A stretch of 64,000 nucleotides of DNA from Streptomyces albus subsp. chlorinus (GCF_013302895.1 NZ_VJOK01000001.1:6878563-6942562); one strand, 5' to 3'; counted from the stretch's first letter, positions 9,958 through 19,068 are shown. A program made the numbers and translations. The notes: generated by a model from the letters alone, not told the origin.

Positions 9958-10194
9958 ATGGACGTGATCGACTTCCCCGACGACCTGGTGCAGACGCAAG
10001 CCGCCTGGAACGCGACCTACCAAGCGCTGGCCGCACCCCGCCCCCGTGACACCACCGCCCTGCGCCGCCGCCTGCTGCTCCTGTCCGTCCGGCTGTGGTG
10101 GCACCCCTACTGGGAGACCGCCCCCTCGGTGCCGGCGGCACGGTCCGAACTGCGCCACCTCGCCCGTGCCCAGGGAGCCGTCCAGACCGCGTGA
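9958..10194 (+). CDS. small hypothetical protein, 78 aa
   Basis: The ATG at 9958 opens MDVIDFPDDLVQTQAAWNAT, a soluble helical protein with several Arg-rich stretches (RRRLLLLSVRLWWHPYW) and no signal peptide. Small proteins of this type are common beside DUF6221 genes and phage-like islands in Streptomyces, often unnamed. The start was chosen as the first ATG after an upstream region lacking coding bias. Function unknown. Confidence 0.55.
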   Translation: MDVIDFPDDLVQTQAAWNATYQALAAPRPRDTTALRRRLLLLSVRLWWHPYWETAPSVPAARSELRHLARAQGAVQTA

Positions 10195-10574
10195 CCGGTC
10201 GTCCCGGTCGACCAGGAGCACGAGGTTGCGGCAAAGGGTGCGCCTATCTGTTGCGCGGCCCGCAGGACCGTCCACATGTTCGTGCAGTTCACCACGCTGT
10301 TGTGCCGTGGTCGGATCGCTCATCCCCGTGGCGGCTGCGCTGCCCTTGTCCCTTGGCTGGAGTGAAGGAGGAAGGGACGGGCGGGATGGGCGGCGCGGCC
10401 GGGGATCGGGGTGCGCTCAGCCGGTTGCGCGTCGGCCGGGGCCGCCGCGCTTCGCCGCCGTCAGCCCGGCGGCGGAGCCGGGACGGAAGTCGCCGGCGCC
10501 CCGGTGCTGTCCTCCCGGTGCTGAGACCCACCAAGGGGTGAGGCGGGAGAGTCCCGCCGGATGGAGGTACCGCT
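10195..10574. other. intergenic, no convincing gene
   Basis: Open frames exist on both strands but none has a ribosome-binding site together with recognisable protein content. No repeat or RNA gene is seen. The last 15 bases carry the GGAGG of the following small gene. Confidence 0.35.
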
Positions 10575-10760
10575 GTGATCGTCCGATTCCTGGGTGGCCC
10601 GCTCGTCGGTCGCGTACTCACGACCACCGACGCCCCGTGGGCCGGAGGCTGGCTCTCGGCCGGTGGCGCCGACTGGGGCCTGTACGTTCCCGTGCACCGC
10701 GACCCGACGACCGGCGTCGTCCTGGCGGAGGCCCGGGTCACCATCCCGCGCCGCCGGTAG
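10575..10760 (+). CDS. small hypothetical protein, 61 aa
   Basis: The GTG start is preceded by GGAGGTACCGCT, a strong ribosome-binding site. The 61-residue product has the pattern of a small beta-rich protein: VIVRFLGGPLVGRVLTTTD, a Gly/Trp-rich middle and VVLAEARVTIPRRR. There is no membrane segment. Similar short proteins occur in Streptomyces genomes without assigned roles. Function unknown. Confidence 0.5.
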   Translation: MIVRFLGGPLVGRVLTTTDAPWAGGWLSAGGADWGLYVPVHRDPTTGVVLAEARVTIPRRR

Positions 10761-10774
10761 CCGGCCCCCGGGCA

Positions 10775-10901
10775 TACGCTGCAACACCCGCGCCGCGTTG
10801 CACGCCTGCTCGGCCTGGTCGTCGTCCATCGGCCAGGTACCCAGGCCGATGCCGGGTAGCTTCCTGGCGTCGTTGAGCGTGTGCACCGGAATGCTGGTCA
10901 C
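10775..10901 (-). pseudogene. aldo/keto reductase, N-terminal fragment only
   Basis: From a GTG at 10901 the minus strand reads VTSIPVHTLNDARKLPGIGL then GTWPMDDDQAEQA, the typical first 30 residues of an AKR barrel (beta-strand with GLGTW). After about 40 codons the similarity stops and no further AKR sequence is found. It is a truncated remnant and is unrelated to the complete reductase gene at 14296. Confidence 0.6.
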
Positions 10902-10989
10902 CGTCCGACCTTCGCGTTCGGCGGTGGCGTACAGCCGGTATGGGTTTCCCCTCGGCGCGGCTCGGAACGGCTCCCGGAAGACGAGGACG

Positions 10990-11817
10990 TCAGTCGCCGG
11001 GTGGGAGGGGGAGCGGATCCAGCCCCTCCGAATCCCCGAGTTCCTCGAGGGGTTCGACCCGGACGACCCGGACGCCGCGGCCGGTGAACGCCGACACCTG
11101 GGCCTCGCTCGCCGCCTGGTGGGTGACCAGGGTCCAGCCGGGCGGCAGGGCGGCCCAGGCGTGGAAGGGGGCGCGGCCCAGCTTCTCCGCGTGGGCCAGT
11201 ACGTAGACGCGGGCCGCCCGGCGGGCCATCAGCTCCTTGAGGCGGGTCTGGCGCAGGTCGGCCTCGTTGATCCCGCCGTCCGCCGTGACCCCGTCCGCGG
11301 AGAGGAAGACGCGGTCGAAGGTCATCCGCTCCAGGGCCGCCTCGGTCAGCGGGCCCACGAAGGCCTGGCTGAGCGGACGCAGTGTGCCGCCCAGGCACTC
11401 CACGTGGATGCTCTCCACGTCCGCCAGCTCGTGCAGCGCGGTCAGGCCGGTCGTCGCCACGGTGAGGTCCCGCGCGGTGCGCAGTTCGTGCGCCAGCGCG
11501 CCGACCGTCGAACCGGCGTCCAGCAGCACCGTCTCGCCCGGCTGCACCTCGGCCGCCGCCCACCGGGCGATCGCCCGCTTCTGCGCGTACGCCTCACCGG
11601 TGCGCTGCCGCAGCGACGCCTCCGGGTGGGCGGTCAGCGCGATCGCGCCGCCGTACGTCCGGGCGAGACGGCCGTCGGCGGTGAGCCGGGCCAGGTCGCG
11701 GCGGATGGTGGAGGCGGTCACGCCGAAGCGCTGCGACAGCTCGTCGACGCTGGCCAGGCCGGTGGTGGCGAGTCGCAGGATCTCCTCGCGCCGGGCCTGC
11801 GATGCGGTGGGAGGCAT
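10990..11817 (-). CDS. DeoR/GlpR-family transcriptional repressor
   Basis: The 275-aa product has an N-terminal winged helix: REEILRLATTGLASVDELSQ, then the recognition helix FGVTASTIRRDLARL with the DeoR signature. The C-terminal sugar-phosphate-sensing domain is typical (ETVLLDAGSTVGALAHEL, LTVATTGL, CLGGTLRPLSQAFVGP). DeoR proteins release DNA on binding a phosphorylated sugar intermediate. It is 25 bases downstream of the pdxA2-like gene on the same strand, so it most likely controls this operon and the divergent one, with a phosphorylated acid sugar as effector (inference). The ATG at 11817 is preferred over the TTG one codon upstream. Confidence 0.85.
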   Translation of the reverse strand: MPPTASQARREEILRLATTGLASVDELSQRFGVTASTIRRDLARLTADGRLARTYGGAIALTAHPEASLRQRTGEAYAQKRAIARWAAAEVQPGETVLLDAGSTVGALAHELRTARDLTVATTGLTALHELADVESIHVECLGGTLRPLSQAFVGPLTEAALERMTFDRVFLSADGVTADGGINEADLRQTRLKELMARRAARVYVLAHAEKLGRAPFHAWAALPPGWTLVTHQAASEAQVSAFTGRGVRVVRVEPLEELGDSEGLDPLPLPPGD

Positions 11818-11842
11818 CAAGTGTCCTTCTGGATATGGCGGT

Positions 11843-12847
11843 TCAGCGGGCGGTGGACAATTCGGCGGCCTGCCGCAGCGCCTCGATCATGCTACCGGCC
11901 TCGGCCTTGCCGGTTCCCGCGATGTCGAAGGCGGTGCCGTGGTCGACGGAGGTGCGGATCACCGGCAGACCGATGGTCAGGTTGACGCCCGCCTCGATGC
12001 CGAGCACCTTCACCGGGCCGTGCCCCTGGTCGTGATACATCGCCACGATGAGGTCGTAGTCGCCGCGGGAGGCGAGGAAGAACGCGGTGTCGGCGGGGAG
12101 CGGGCCCCGGGCGTCGACGCCCTCGGCGCGGAGCTTCTCCAGCGCGGGGACGATCTTCTCCTCCTCCTCGCCGTACCCGAACAGCCCGTTCTCGCCGGCG
12201 TGCGGGTTGATGCCGCAGACGCCGATGACCGGGTTCGGGTCGCCGGCCCGGACCAGGGCCTCGTGGCCGCGGCGCACGGTCCGCTCGACCAGCCCCGGCT
12301 CGATGCGGCTGACCGCGTCGATCAGGCCGATGTGGGTGGTGACGTGGATGACCTTCACCTTCTCGGTGGAAAGCATCATCGACACTTCCTCGACGCCGGT
12401 GAGGTGGGCGAGGAGCTCGGTGTGGCCGGGGTAGACGTGCCCGGCGGCGTGCAGGGCCTCCTTGTTGAGCGGGGCGGTGCAGATGCCGTCGATCTCGTCG
12501 GCGACAGCCAGTTCGGCGGCCCGCCTCACGTACTCGTACGCGGCGTTGCCCGCCACGGGGGACAGCTTGCCGAAGGGCAGGTCGTCGGGAAGCAGGCCGA
12601 GGTCCACGACGTTGATCCGGCCGGGGGTGAACTCGGCGTCGGCGGGGGCGTCCACGGCGGCGACCTCGCACTCGACGCCGAGGATCACGGCCGCCTTCCG
12701 CAGCCGGGCGGCGTCACCGATCACCACGGGACGGCACCGGCCGAGTGTGGCGGGGTCCAGCACCGCCGGAACGATGACCTCGGGCCCGATGCCGGCGCCG
12801 TCGCCCATGGTGAGGCCGATGAGGGGGAGGGGGTGCTGGGCGTTCAC
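11843..12847 (-). CDS. pdxA2: PdxA2-like 4-phospho-D-threonate/D-erythronate dehydrogenase
   Basis: The 334-aa length is normal for PdxA. Family motifs are LTMGDGAGIGPEV at the N-terminus, CTAPLNKEALHAAGH, the metal-binding histidine regions (YPGHTELLAHLTG, INPHAGENGLFG) and AMYHDQGHGPVK. The HDQGHGPVK form and the neighbouring DUF1537 kinase indicate the catabolic PdxA2 branch, not pyridoxine synthesis. PdxA2 oxidises the 4-phosphorylated acid sugar and decarboxylates it to dihydroxyacetone phosphate, CO2 and NADH. The GTG start overlaps the upstream kinase stop as GTGA, giving translational coupling. Confidence 0.85.
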   Translation of the reverse strand: MNAQHPLPLIGLTMGDGAGIGPEVIVPAVLDPATLGRCRPVVIGDAARLRKAAVILGVECEVAAVDAPADAEFTPGRINVVDLGLLPDDLPFGKLSPVAGNAAYEYVRRAAELAVADEIDGICTAPLNKEALHAAGHVYPGHTELLAHLTGVEEVSMMLSTEKVKVIHVTTHIGLIDAVSRIEPGLVERTVRRGHEALVRAGDPNPVIGVCGINPHAGENGLFGYGEEEEKIVPALEKLRAEGVDARGPLPADTAFFLASRGDYDLIVAMYHDQGHGPVKVLGIEAGVNLTIGLPVIRTSVDHGTAFDIAGTGKAEAGSMIEALRQAAELSTAR

Positions 12848-14082
12848 GGGATGACTCCTTGGCTCGGTGACGGTGCGGTGGGACGACGTGCGGGTGACGG
12901 GGACGGCAGGCGGGGCCGTAGTGCGGCGGCGATGCGGTGGAACGAGTCCGGCCCGCCGAAGCTCCCGGGGCGGGTGACGACCGACCGGCCGTCGGCGGTA
13001 AGGGAGTGGACGGCGCCGTGGTGGATCTCGCCGACGGGTCGCAGCGCGGTGATCTGCGCCGCGTCCAGCACCCGGCGGGCGGTCTCGCCGCCGGTGAGCA
13101 CCAGGTCGGGCTCCCCCGGCAGCGCGGCGGCCGTGCGGGCCAGTCCGGCCACCAGGCGCCGCGCCACCCCGGGCTGGATGCCGCCGGACCCGTCGACGGA
13201 GAGGACGGTGATCCCGCCGGGAGGCAGCGGCGGCAGCGGTACGGGGGAAGCGCCGGTCAACTCGTCGGGCTTCAGGGACACATGGTGCGCTCCGGCCGCC
13301 TCCAGTTGCGCGATCTGCGCAACGATGCCGTGCTCGGCGCTCCCGGCGACGACAAGCAGGGGCCGCCCGGTGTCGGGGACGTGCTGCCCGGGGACCGCGG
13401 TCCCGACGCACCGGCCCAGCGCGGCGGCCAGACCGCCGCTGCCCAGCAGCCGGTACCCCGGGCCCAGCCGCAGCGCGGCCTCGGCGACGGCGTCCAGGTC
13501 CGCGTCGGTCTCGGCGTCGCACACCGGGTGCCGTCCGCGCGCGGCCACCGCGGTGAGCCGGTCGGCGAGGGCCCGCGGCCCCTGCCGTACGACGTCGAGG
13601 GGCACCCCGGCGGTGAGCATCGGGGCGAGGGCCCCGGCGACGGAGCGGGGTGCCGTCCGCTCCTCCGCACGCCACGCGCCGCTTCCGTGCAGCGGTACGC
13701 CGTTCACGTGGACCACGCCCCCGCGCACCACCCGTCCGGCGACGGGCAGGGCCACGGCGGTCACGACGGCTCGGGCGCCCTCGGCGAACGCGACGGCCTC
13801 GGCCCCCACGTTCCCGCGCAGCAGCGAGTCGGACTTCTTGTACCAGGTCGTCGCGCCGGGACGGGCCGCGAGCGCGGTGCGCACGGCGCCGGCCGCGGCC
13901 GCGGCCGGCAGGTGACGCGAGTCGAGGTCCACCACCACGGCCTCGCCGTCCCGCGCGGGCGGTGCCTGCGCGGGGTCCAGGGCCAGCAGCGCCGGCAGCC
14001 GCAGCAGTGCGGCAGCCTCCGCGGCGCCCGACAGGTCGTCGGCGAGTGCCATGACCGGTGGCGCGCCCCTGTAAGGGCTCAC
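12844..14082 (-). CDS. four-carbon acid sugar kinase, DUF1537 family (DtnK/OtnK-like)
   Basis: The 412-aa protein has the N-terminal substrate domain with MALADDLSGAAEAA and WYKKSDSLLRGNVGAE, both hallmarks of the DUF1537 kinases that phosphorylate D-threonate, L-threonate or D-erythronate. The C-terminal nucleotide-binding part contains DLVLTGGETARRVLDA and VTRPGSFGGPDS. The GTG start at 14082 has GGAGGAGG nine bases upstream. Genetic coupling to pdxA2 supports D-threonate or D-erythronate as substrate, but the sequence alone does not fix the stereochemistry. It is the first gene of a leftward kinase-dehydrogenase-repressor operon. Confidence 0.85.
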   Translation of the reverse strand: MSPYRGAPPVMALADDLSGAAEAAALLRLPALLALDPAQAPPARDGEAVVVDLDSRHLPAAAAAGAVRTALAARPGATTWYKKSDSLLRGNVGAEAVAFAEGARAVVTAVALPVAGRVVRGGVVHVNGVPLHGSGAWRAEERTAPRSVAGALAPMLTAGVPLDVVRQGPRALADRLTAVAARGRHPVCDAETDADLDAVAEAALRLGPGYRLLGSGGLAAALGRCVGTAVPGQHVPDTGRPLLVVAGSAEHGIVAQIAQLEAAGAHHVSLKPDELTGASPVPLPPLPPGGITVLSVDGSGGIQPGVARRLVAGLARTAAALPGEPDLVLTGGETARRVLDAAQITALRPVGEIHHGAVHSLTADGRSVVTRPGSFGGPDSFHRIAAALRPRLPSPSPARRPTAPSPSQGVIP

Positions 14083-14164
14083 GGATACCTCCTCCAAACC
14101 TGTACGCGGCAGAGCGAGGGTCGAACGGCCGCGGCGCCGACGGGCTCGACTATGGCACATCCTG

Positions 14165-14177
14165 CGCGATTCGCGCG
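14165..14177. promoter_or_regulatory. candidate operator between divergent catabolic operons
   Basis: GCGCGA-T-TCGCGC is a perfect 6-bp inverted repeat with one central base. It lies in the 213-base region between the kinase gene (leftward) and the aldo/keto reductase gene (rightward), where a DeoR-family repressor would be expected to act. No other palindrome of that quality is seen there. Confidence 0.35.
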
Positions 14178-14295
14178 AGGGGTATTGCGCATAACGTGCA
14201 GCCATGCGAGCGTTCCTCCACGCGACAACGGCCGTCGCACACCACCCGCCGGGCGGGCGGCGCCCGGCACGGCCCCGTACCGGAAGGAATCACCC

Positions 14296-15336
14296 GTGAG
14301 CACCGGAACCGGCACTGGCACCCCCGCCCCGCGGGGCAGCACGCGCCCACAGGGCACCGCGCAGGGGATGGAGCTCCCGTCCGTCCCGGTCCCGCTGTCC
14401 CGCCTCGTCCTCGGCACCATGACGTTCGGCGACACCGTCGACCGCGCGGGCGCCGCCGACATGCTGGACGCGGCCCTCGACTCAGGGCTCACCGGCGTCG
14501 ACACCGCCAACGGCTACGCGGGCGGCGAGAGCGAGCGCATCCTCGCTGGGTTGCTCCCCGGCCGCCGCGACCGGATCGTCCTCGCCACCAAGGCCGGCAT
14601 CCCGCACCCGGACCAGGGGGAGCACGCCCCGCTCTCCCCGGCGGGACTGCGCGCGGCCCTCACGGGCAGCCTGAAGCGGCTCGGCACCGACCACGTCGAC
14701 CTCTTCTACCTGCACCAGCCGGACCGCCGCACGCCGCTCGCCGACACCCTGGCCACGGTCGCCGAGTTCGCCGCCGAGGGGAAGATCCGCGCGCTCGGCG
14801 TCTCCAACCACGCCGCCTGGCAGATCGCGGAGCTGACGCGCACCGCCGAGGAGACCGGCGCCCCGCGCCCCGTGATCGCACAGCAGCTGCACAACCTCCT
14901 CGCCCGCCGGATCGAGGAGGAGTACACCGAGTACGCGGCCGTCAGCGGCCTGCACACCATGGTCTATAACCCGCTCGGCGGCGGCCTGCTCACCGGCCGG
15001 CACCGCTTCGGCACGGACCCCGCCACCGGCCGCTTCGGCGACTCCGAGCTGGCCGCGATGTACAAGCAGCGGTACTGGAACGAGGACCTGTTCGCCGCGG
15101 TGGCGCAGCTCACCGCCATCGCCGAGGGCGCGGGCCTGCCGCTCACCGAACTCGCCCTGCGCTGGCTGCTCGACCGGCCGTCCACCGACGCGCTGCTGCT
15201 CGGCGGCTCCCAGGTGGAGCACCTGCGCGCCAACATCGCCGCCGCCCAGGCCGGCCCGCTCCCTGCCGACGTCACCGAAGCCTGCGACGCCGTCGGCGCC
15301 GCCCTGCGCGGCCCCATGCCCGCCTACAACCGCTGA
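14296..15336 (+). CDS. aldo/keto reductase
   Basis: The 346-aa product has a GTG start after AAGGAATC. The AKR barrel is clear: LVLGTMTFG, GVDTANGYAGGESE (catalytic D and Y), RIVLATKAG (Lys), DHVDLFYLHQPD (His), IRALGVSNHAAWQI and the NADP-binding tail ALLLGGSQVEHLRANI. It resembles the YajO/Tas-type AKRs more than potassium-channel beta subunits. In this locus it probably interconverts an aldehyde/ketone and alcohol form of a sugar or acid sugar. It is the first gene of the rightward operon; the next gene starts 42 bases downstream. Confidence 0.85.
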   Translation: MSTGTGTGTPAPRGSTRPQGTAQGMELPSVPVPLSRLVLGTMTFGDTVDRAGAADMLDAALDSGLTGVDTANGYAGGESERILAGLLPGRRDRIVLATKAGIPHPDQGEHAPLSPAGLRAALTGSLKRLGTDHVDLFYLHQPDRRTPLADTLATVAEFAAEGKIRALGVSNHAAWQIAELTRTAEETGAPRPVIAQQLHNLLARRIEEEYTEYAAVSGLHTMVYNPLGGGLLTGRHRFGTDPATGRFGDSELAAMYKQRYWNEDLFAAVAQLTAIAEGAGLPLTELALRWLLDRPSTDALLLGGSQVEHLRANIAAAQAGPLPADVTEACDAVGAALRGPMPAYNR

Positions 15337-15378
15337 CCGCCGAGCCGCGAACCCGTACCTTCCGGAGGAACTCCCGTC

Positions 15379-16155
15379 ATGACCACCGCCGCGGAATTCA
15401 CCACCGCCCTGCGCAACAGGCAGCGCCTCATCGGCTACTGGTCGCTGCTCGACTCGCCCGTCGCCGCGGAGCGCCTGGCCCGCATCGGCTACGACTACCT
15501 CGCTTTCGACGCCCAGCACGGCCTCTTCGGCTACCAGGGCCTGCTCAACAACCTGATCGCCACCGACACCCGCGGCTCCACCGCCGTCGGCATGGTCCGC
15601 GTCGAGGCCAACGACCTCACCTGCATAGGCCGCGCCCTGGACGCCGGGGCCGCCGCCGTCATCGTGCCGCTCATCGACACCGCCCAGGACGCCGCCGACG
15701 CCGTCGCCGCCGTGCGCTACCCGCCGCACGGCCGCCGCTCCTACGGCCCCATGCGCGCCCAGCTCCGGATCGGCCCGAACCCGGCCGACACGCACGAGCA
15801 GACCGCCGTCCTCGCCATGATCGAGACCGCCGACGGCCTCGCCGACGTCGAGGAGATCTGCGCGACCCCCGGCCTCGACGGCATCTACGTCGGCCCCTCC
15901 GACCTGCGTCTGGCCATCGGCGGCACGTCGTCCACCGACCCGGACGTGGCGGAGGAGTTCGAGGCGGCTCTCACCCGGATCCGCAAGGCCGCCGAGGCCG
16001 CCGGGATCGCCGCCGGCATCCACAACGCCGACGGCGCGAGTGCCGCCCGCCGTCTCGCCGAGGGCTACACCTTCGCCACGGTCTCCGCCGACGTCGTCCA
16101 CCTCCAGCAGGTTGCCACCGCGCACCTCGAGGCGGCCCGGGGCACCGCGTCATGA
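15379..16155 (+). CDS. HpcH/HpaI-family aldolase/citrate lyase
   Basis: The 258-aa product is a TIM-barrel class II aldolase. Recognisable motifs are IGYDYLAFDAQHGLF (metal/active-site region), the Arg-containing GMVRVEAND, AAAVIVPLIDTAQDA, LAMIETADGLADVEEI (metal-binding Glu) and the GIYVGPSDL signature with LAIGG. These enzymes cleave or form 2-keto-3-deoxy-type acids with pyruvate and an aldehyde. The substrate is not determined. The ATG has GGAGG upstream and the stop overlaps the next start as ATGA. Confidence 0.85.
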   Translation: MTTAAEFTTALRNRQRLIGYWSLLDSPVAAERLARIGYDYLAFDAQHGLFGYQGLLNNLIATDTRGSTAVGMVRVEANDLTCIGRALDAGAAAVIVPLIDTAQDAADAVAAVRYPPHGRRSYGPMRAQLRIGPNPADTHEQTAVLAMIETADGLADVEEICATPGLDGIYVGPSDLRLAIGGTSSTDPDVAEEFEAALTRIRKAAEAAGIAAGIHNADGASAARRLAEGYTFATVSADVVHLQQVATAHLEAARGTAS

Positions 16156-17123
16156 CCACCCCGCGCACGAGCGGGCAGGGCCGCACCACGCTCATCACCA
16201 CGCCGACTTTCGCACGGCACGCGGCCGAACCCTGGGAACTCCTCGCCGACGGCGGTGCGGGCCCGCTCCGCCCGTACGAGGACACGGCGCTGCCGGCCGC
16301 CGAACTGCCCCGCTGGGCGGCGGACGCGGATGCCCTCATCGCAGGGATGGACCACATCACCGCCGAGGTGATGGACGCCGCCCCCCGGTTGAAGGTCATC
16401 GCCAAGCACGGCGTCGGCACCGACACCATCGACCTCGTCGCGGCCCGCGAACGCGGCATCCCCGTGGTGTGCGCGCCGGGCTCCAACTCCCGCGCCGTCG
16501 CCGAGTACACCTTCGGCCTCGTCCTCGACGCGACCCGCCGCATCACCGCCTCGCACACCGCCGTCATGGCGGACGGCTGGCCCAAGCACTTCGGGCCCGA
16601 GCTGTACGGCAAGACCCTCGGCGTCGTCGGCTTCGGCCGGATCGGCCGCCTCGTCGCGGGCTACGCCCAGGCCTTCGGCATGCGCGTCGTCGCCCACGAC
16701 CCGTACGTGCCCGGCGACGCCGTGGCCGCTGCCGGTGCCGAACCGGCCGACCTGCACGCGCTGCTGGGCCGCGCCGACGTCGTCACCCTGCACCTGCCGC
16801 CCGCCGGTGAGCCGCTGCTGACCGCCGGCCGGCTGGCCGCCATGAAGCCCGGCGCCGTACTGGTCAACGCGGCCCGGGGAGACCTCGTCGACGACATCGC
16901 GCTCGCCGGGGCCCTGCACTCCGGGCACCTGTCCGCCGCCGCCCTCGACGCCTTCACCACCGAACCCCTCCAGCACGGCCACCCGCTGCGCACCGCACCA
17001 GGAGTCACCCTCACCTCCCACATGGCCGCCTGCACCCCGGAGGCCAACCGCGCGATGGGCCTCATGGTTGCCGAGGACGTGCTCCGCGTCCTCGCGGGCC
17101 AGGCCCCGCTCAACCCGGCGTAA
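16152..17123 (+). CDS. D-isomer-specific 2-hydroxyacid dehydrogenase
   Basis: The 323-aa protein belongs to the 3-phosphoglycerate dehydrogenase superfamily. The N-terminal domain contains LKVIAKHGVGTDTIDL; the Rossmann domain has GKTLGVVGFGRIGRLVAGYA with the GxGxxG loop; catalytic residues are placed in VLVNAARGDLVDD (Arg), DAFTTEPL (Glu) and TSHMAACTPEA (His). It reduces or oxidises a 2-keto/2-hydroxy acid with NAD(P)H. Overlap with the aldolase suggests it processes the keto acid handled by that enzyme. It lacks the ACT domain of serine-pathway SerA. Confidence 0.85.
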   Translation: MTTPRTSGQGRTTLITTPTFARHAAEPWELLADGGAGPLRPYEDTALPAAELPRWAADADALIAGMDHITAEVMDAAPRLKVIAKHGVGTDTIDLVAARERGIPVVCAPGSNSRAVAEYTFGLVLDATRRITASHTAVMADGWPKHFGPELYGKTLGVVGFGRIGRLVAGYAQAFGMRVVAHDPYVPGDAVAAAGAEPADLHALLGRADVVTLHLPPAGEPLLTAGRLAAMKPGAVLVNAARGDLVDDIALAGALHSGHLSAAALDAFTTEPLQHGHPLRTAPGVTLTSHMAACTPEANRAMGLMVAEDVLRVLAGQAPLNPA

Positions 17124-17332
17124 GCAGCGCCACGGGCAGCGCCGTCCGTACGACCACGCCGGGCCCGACCGGCCCGGCACAGTGCCCCCCTCCGGGGCCG
17201 TCCGGCCTCCGCAACTGCTCCCGGTGCGCCCTGGCCCACATGAGGCAGCGCCGCCACACCCCCCGTACAACCGCACGCAGTGCCCCCTTCCACTCCGGCG
17301 ACGGCGCCGGATCCAGCAAAGGAACACCGCCC

Positions 17333-18754
17333 ATGTCGACCATCGACTCCACGCCCTCCGCGGCGCCGCCGCAGGCCGATCCGTACGCCTTGCGCCCCGA
17401 GGACGCCCGCCTGGCCCCCGCCTCCTTCCGGGACCGGCTGCGCCACCTCGGCCCCGGCTTCGTGCTGTCCGCCGCCGTGGTCGGCTCCGGAGAGCTCATC
17501 ACCACCACCGCGCTCGGCGCCAAGGCCGGGTTCGCCCTGCTGTGGCTGGTGGTCGTGTCGACCGGCGTCAAGGTCTGGGTCCAGATGGAACTGGCCCGCT
17601 GGACCATCCTCAACGGCCGCACCGCCCTGGAGGGTTACCGGGAGGTCGGCCCCCGCGTCGGCCGCCTGGGCTGGATCAACTGGCTCTGGATCGGCATGGA
17701 CTTCGCCAAGATGTTCCAGCGCGGCGGCATCATCGGCGGCACGGCCGCCGCGTGTTCCGTGCTCTGGCCCGTCATCGGCGAACCGCTCAGCGCCGGTTCC
17801 CTCGCCCTCTGGGCCCTCGTCGTCGCCCTGGCCGCGATCCTGCTGCTCCAGTCCGGCAAGTACGGCCTGGTGGAACGCGCCTGCGTGGTCTCCGTCATCA
17901 TCTTCACCCTGATCACCGTGAGCCTCGCGGTGGGCCTGCCCACCACCGAGTTCGGCTTCGGCACCTCCGAGCTCGGCAGCGGCTTCAGCTTCGAGATCCC
18001 GGCCGGCACGATCGGCATCGCCCTCGCCGTCTTCGGCATCACCGGCGTCGGCGCCGACGAGATGACCACGTACACCTACTGGTGCATGGAGAAGGGCTAC
18101 GCCCGCTGGACCGGCCCCGACGACGGCACCGAGGAACGCGCCCGCCGCGCCGAGGGCTGGATCAAGGTCATGCGCCTCGACGTGCTGGCCGGACTCGCCG
18201 TCTGCGTGGTGTGCACCCTGTCCTTCTACGTCATCGGCGCGGCCGTGCTGCACCCGCAGGGCCTGGTGCCCGAGGGCAACGAGATGATCACCACGCTGTC
18301 GCGCATCTACACCGACACCATGGGCCCCTGGGCCGAGTACCTCTTCCTCGTCGGTGCGATCGCCGTCCTCTTCTCCACCCTGATCGGCTCCACCGCCTCC
18401 GTGCCCCGTCTGTGGACCAACACCCTCGGCATGCTCGGCGTCGTCAAGTGGGAAGACGTGGGCAGCCGCACCCGCGCCATCCGCATCCTCACCTGGACCC
18501 TGCCGCTGGTGTGGGCCTTCTTCTTCCTGTACGTCCAGTCCCCGGTCCTGATGGTGCAGATCGGCGGCATCGGCGGCGGGATCTTCCTGCTGGCCGTGGT
18601 CGTCGCCGTGTGGAAGCTCCGCTACACCGGCGTCCCGGAGCGTTTCCGCTCCAGTCCCTGGATGACCGTGGCGCTGGTTGTCAGCAGCGTCGCCATCCTC
18701 TGCGTGGGCGTGTACGGCGTCCTCGACACGCTGGGAACGGTGGCGTCCGGATGA
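17333..18754 (+). CDS. Nramp-related membrane transporter
   Basis: The 473-aa integral membrane protein has about 11 hydrophobic segments. The first reads LGPGFVLSAAVVGSGELITT, which aligns with TM1 of Nramp carriers, but the metal-binding DPGN motif is absent. TM6 region ALAVFGITGVGADEMTTYTY also lacks the usual MPH-type residues. Such divergent Nramp-related proteins are placed beside catabolic operons and are unlikely to move divalent metal. The context suggests uptake of the acid sugar or a related substrate (inference). It lies 209 bases after the dehydrogenase gene, with GGAAC before the ATG. Confidence 0.75.
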   Translation: MSTIDSTPSAAPPQADPYALRPEDARLAPASFRDRLRHLGPGFVLSAAVVGSGELITTTALGAKAGFALLWLVVVSTGVKVWVQMELARWTILNGRTALEGYREVGPRVGRLGWINWLWIGMDFAKMFQRGGIIGGTAAACSVLWPVIGEPLSAGSLALWALVVALAAILLLQSGKYGLVERACVVSVIIFTLITVSLAVGLPTTEFGFGTSELGSGFSFEIPAGTIGIALAVFGITGVGADEMTTYTYWCMEKGYARWTGPDDGTEERARRAEGWIKVMRLDVLAGLAVCVVCTLSFYVIGAAVLHPQGLVPEGNEMITTLSRIYTDTMGPWAEYLFLVGAIAVLFSTLIGSTASVPRLWTNTLGMLGVVKWEDVGSRTRAIRILTWTLPLVWAFFFLYVQSPVLMVQIGGIGGGIFLLAVVVAVWKLRYTGVPERFRSSPWMTVALVVSSVAILCVGVYGVLDTLGTVASG

Positions 18755-18769
18755 ACCGTTCCGTCTGCT

Positions 18770-19000
18770 GCGAGCCCCCTCCGGGTTGAGCCGGTACACC
18801 CTGCTGCGCGGCACCGCCCTCGCCGTAACCGGAGCGGCCCTCGGCCCCCTCTCCGCCTGCGCCGGCCCGACCGGCACCCCCCGGCCAGGCACCCTCACCC
18901 TCGGCCTGAACCGCTCGCTGGTCAGCTGGACAACAAGCTCAACCAGTTCGAGGCCGCCGTCACGCCGGGCTTCCGCTTTCCTGCCGTGCGGGTCCAGTAG
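18770..19000 (+). pseudogene. ABC substrate-binding lipoprotein, N-terminal remnant
   Basis: The reading gives SRYTLLRGTALAVTGAALGP, then LSAC (lipobox) and GTLTLGLNRSLVS. After a frameshift near 18926 it continues LDNKLNQFEAAVT, a sequence usual at the start of peptide/sugar-binding proteins of ABC importers. A TAG ends it at 18998-19000. The rest of the protein is missing, so this is a truncated remnant directly behind the transporter gene. Confidence 0.5.
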
Positions 19001-19068
19001 AGGCGCCCGATACGTCTCTTCCTCGCCCAGCCGCGCGCGCAGGAACGCGACCACCGACTCGTGCGGCC
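18985..19068 (-). pseudogene. DUF6221 N-terminal fragment
   Basis: Minus-strand translation contains PHESVVAFLRARLGEEETYR, very like the DUF6221 start (FLRARLDEDE). Only about 28 codons are recognisable. It is a remnant in a stretch of broken genes. Confidence 0.35.
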
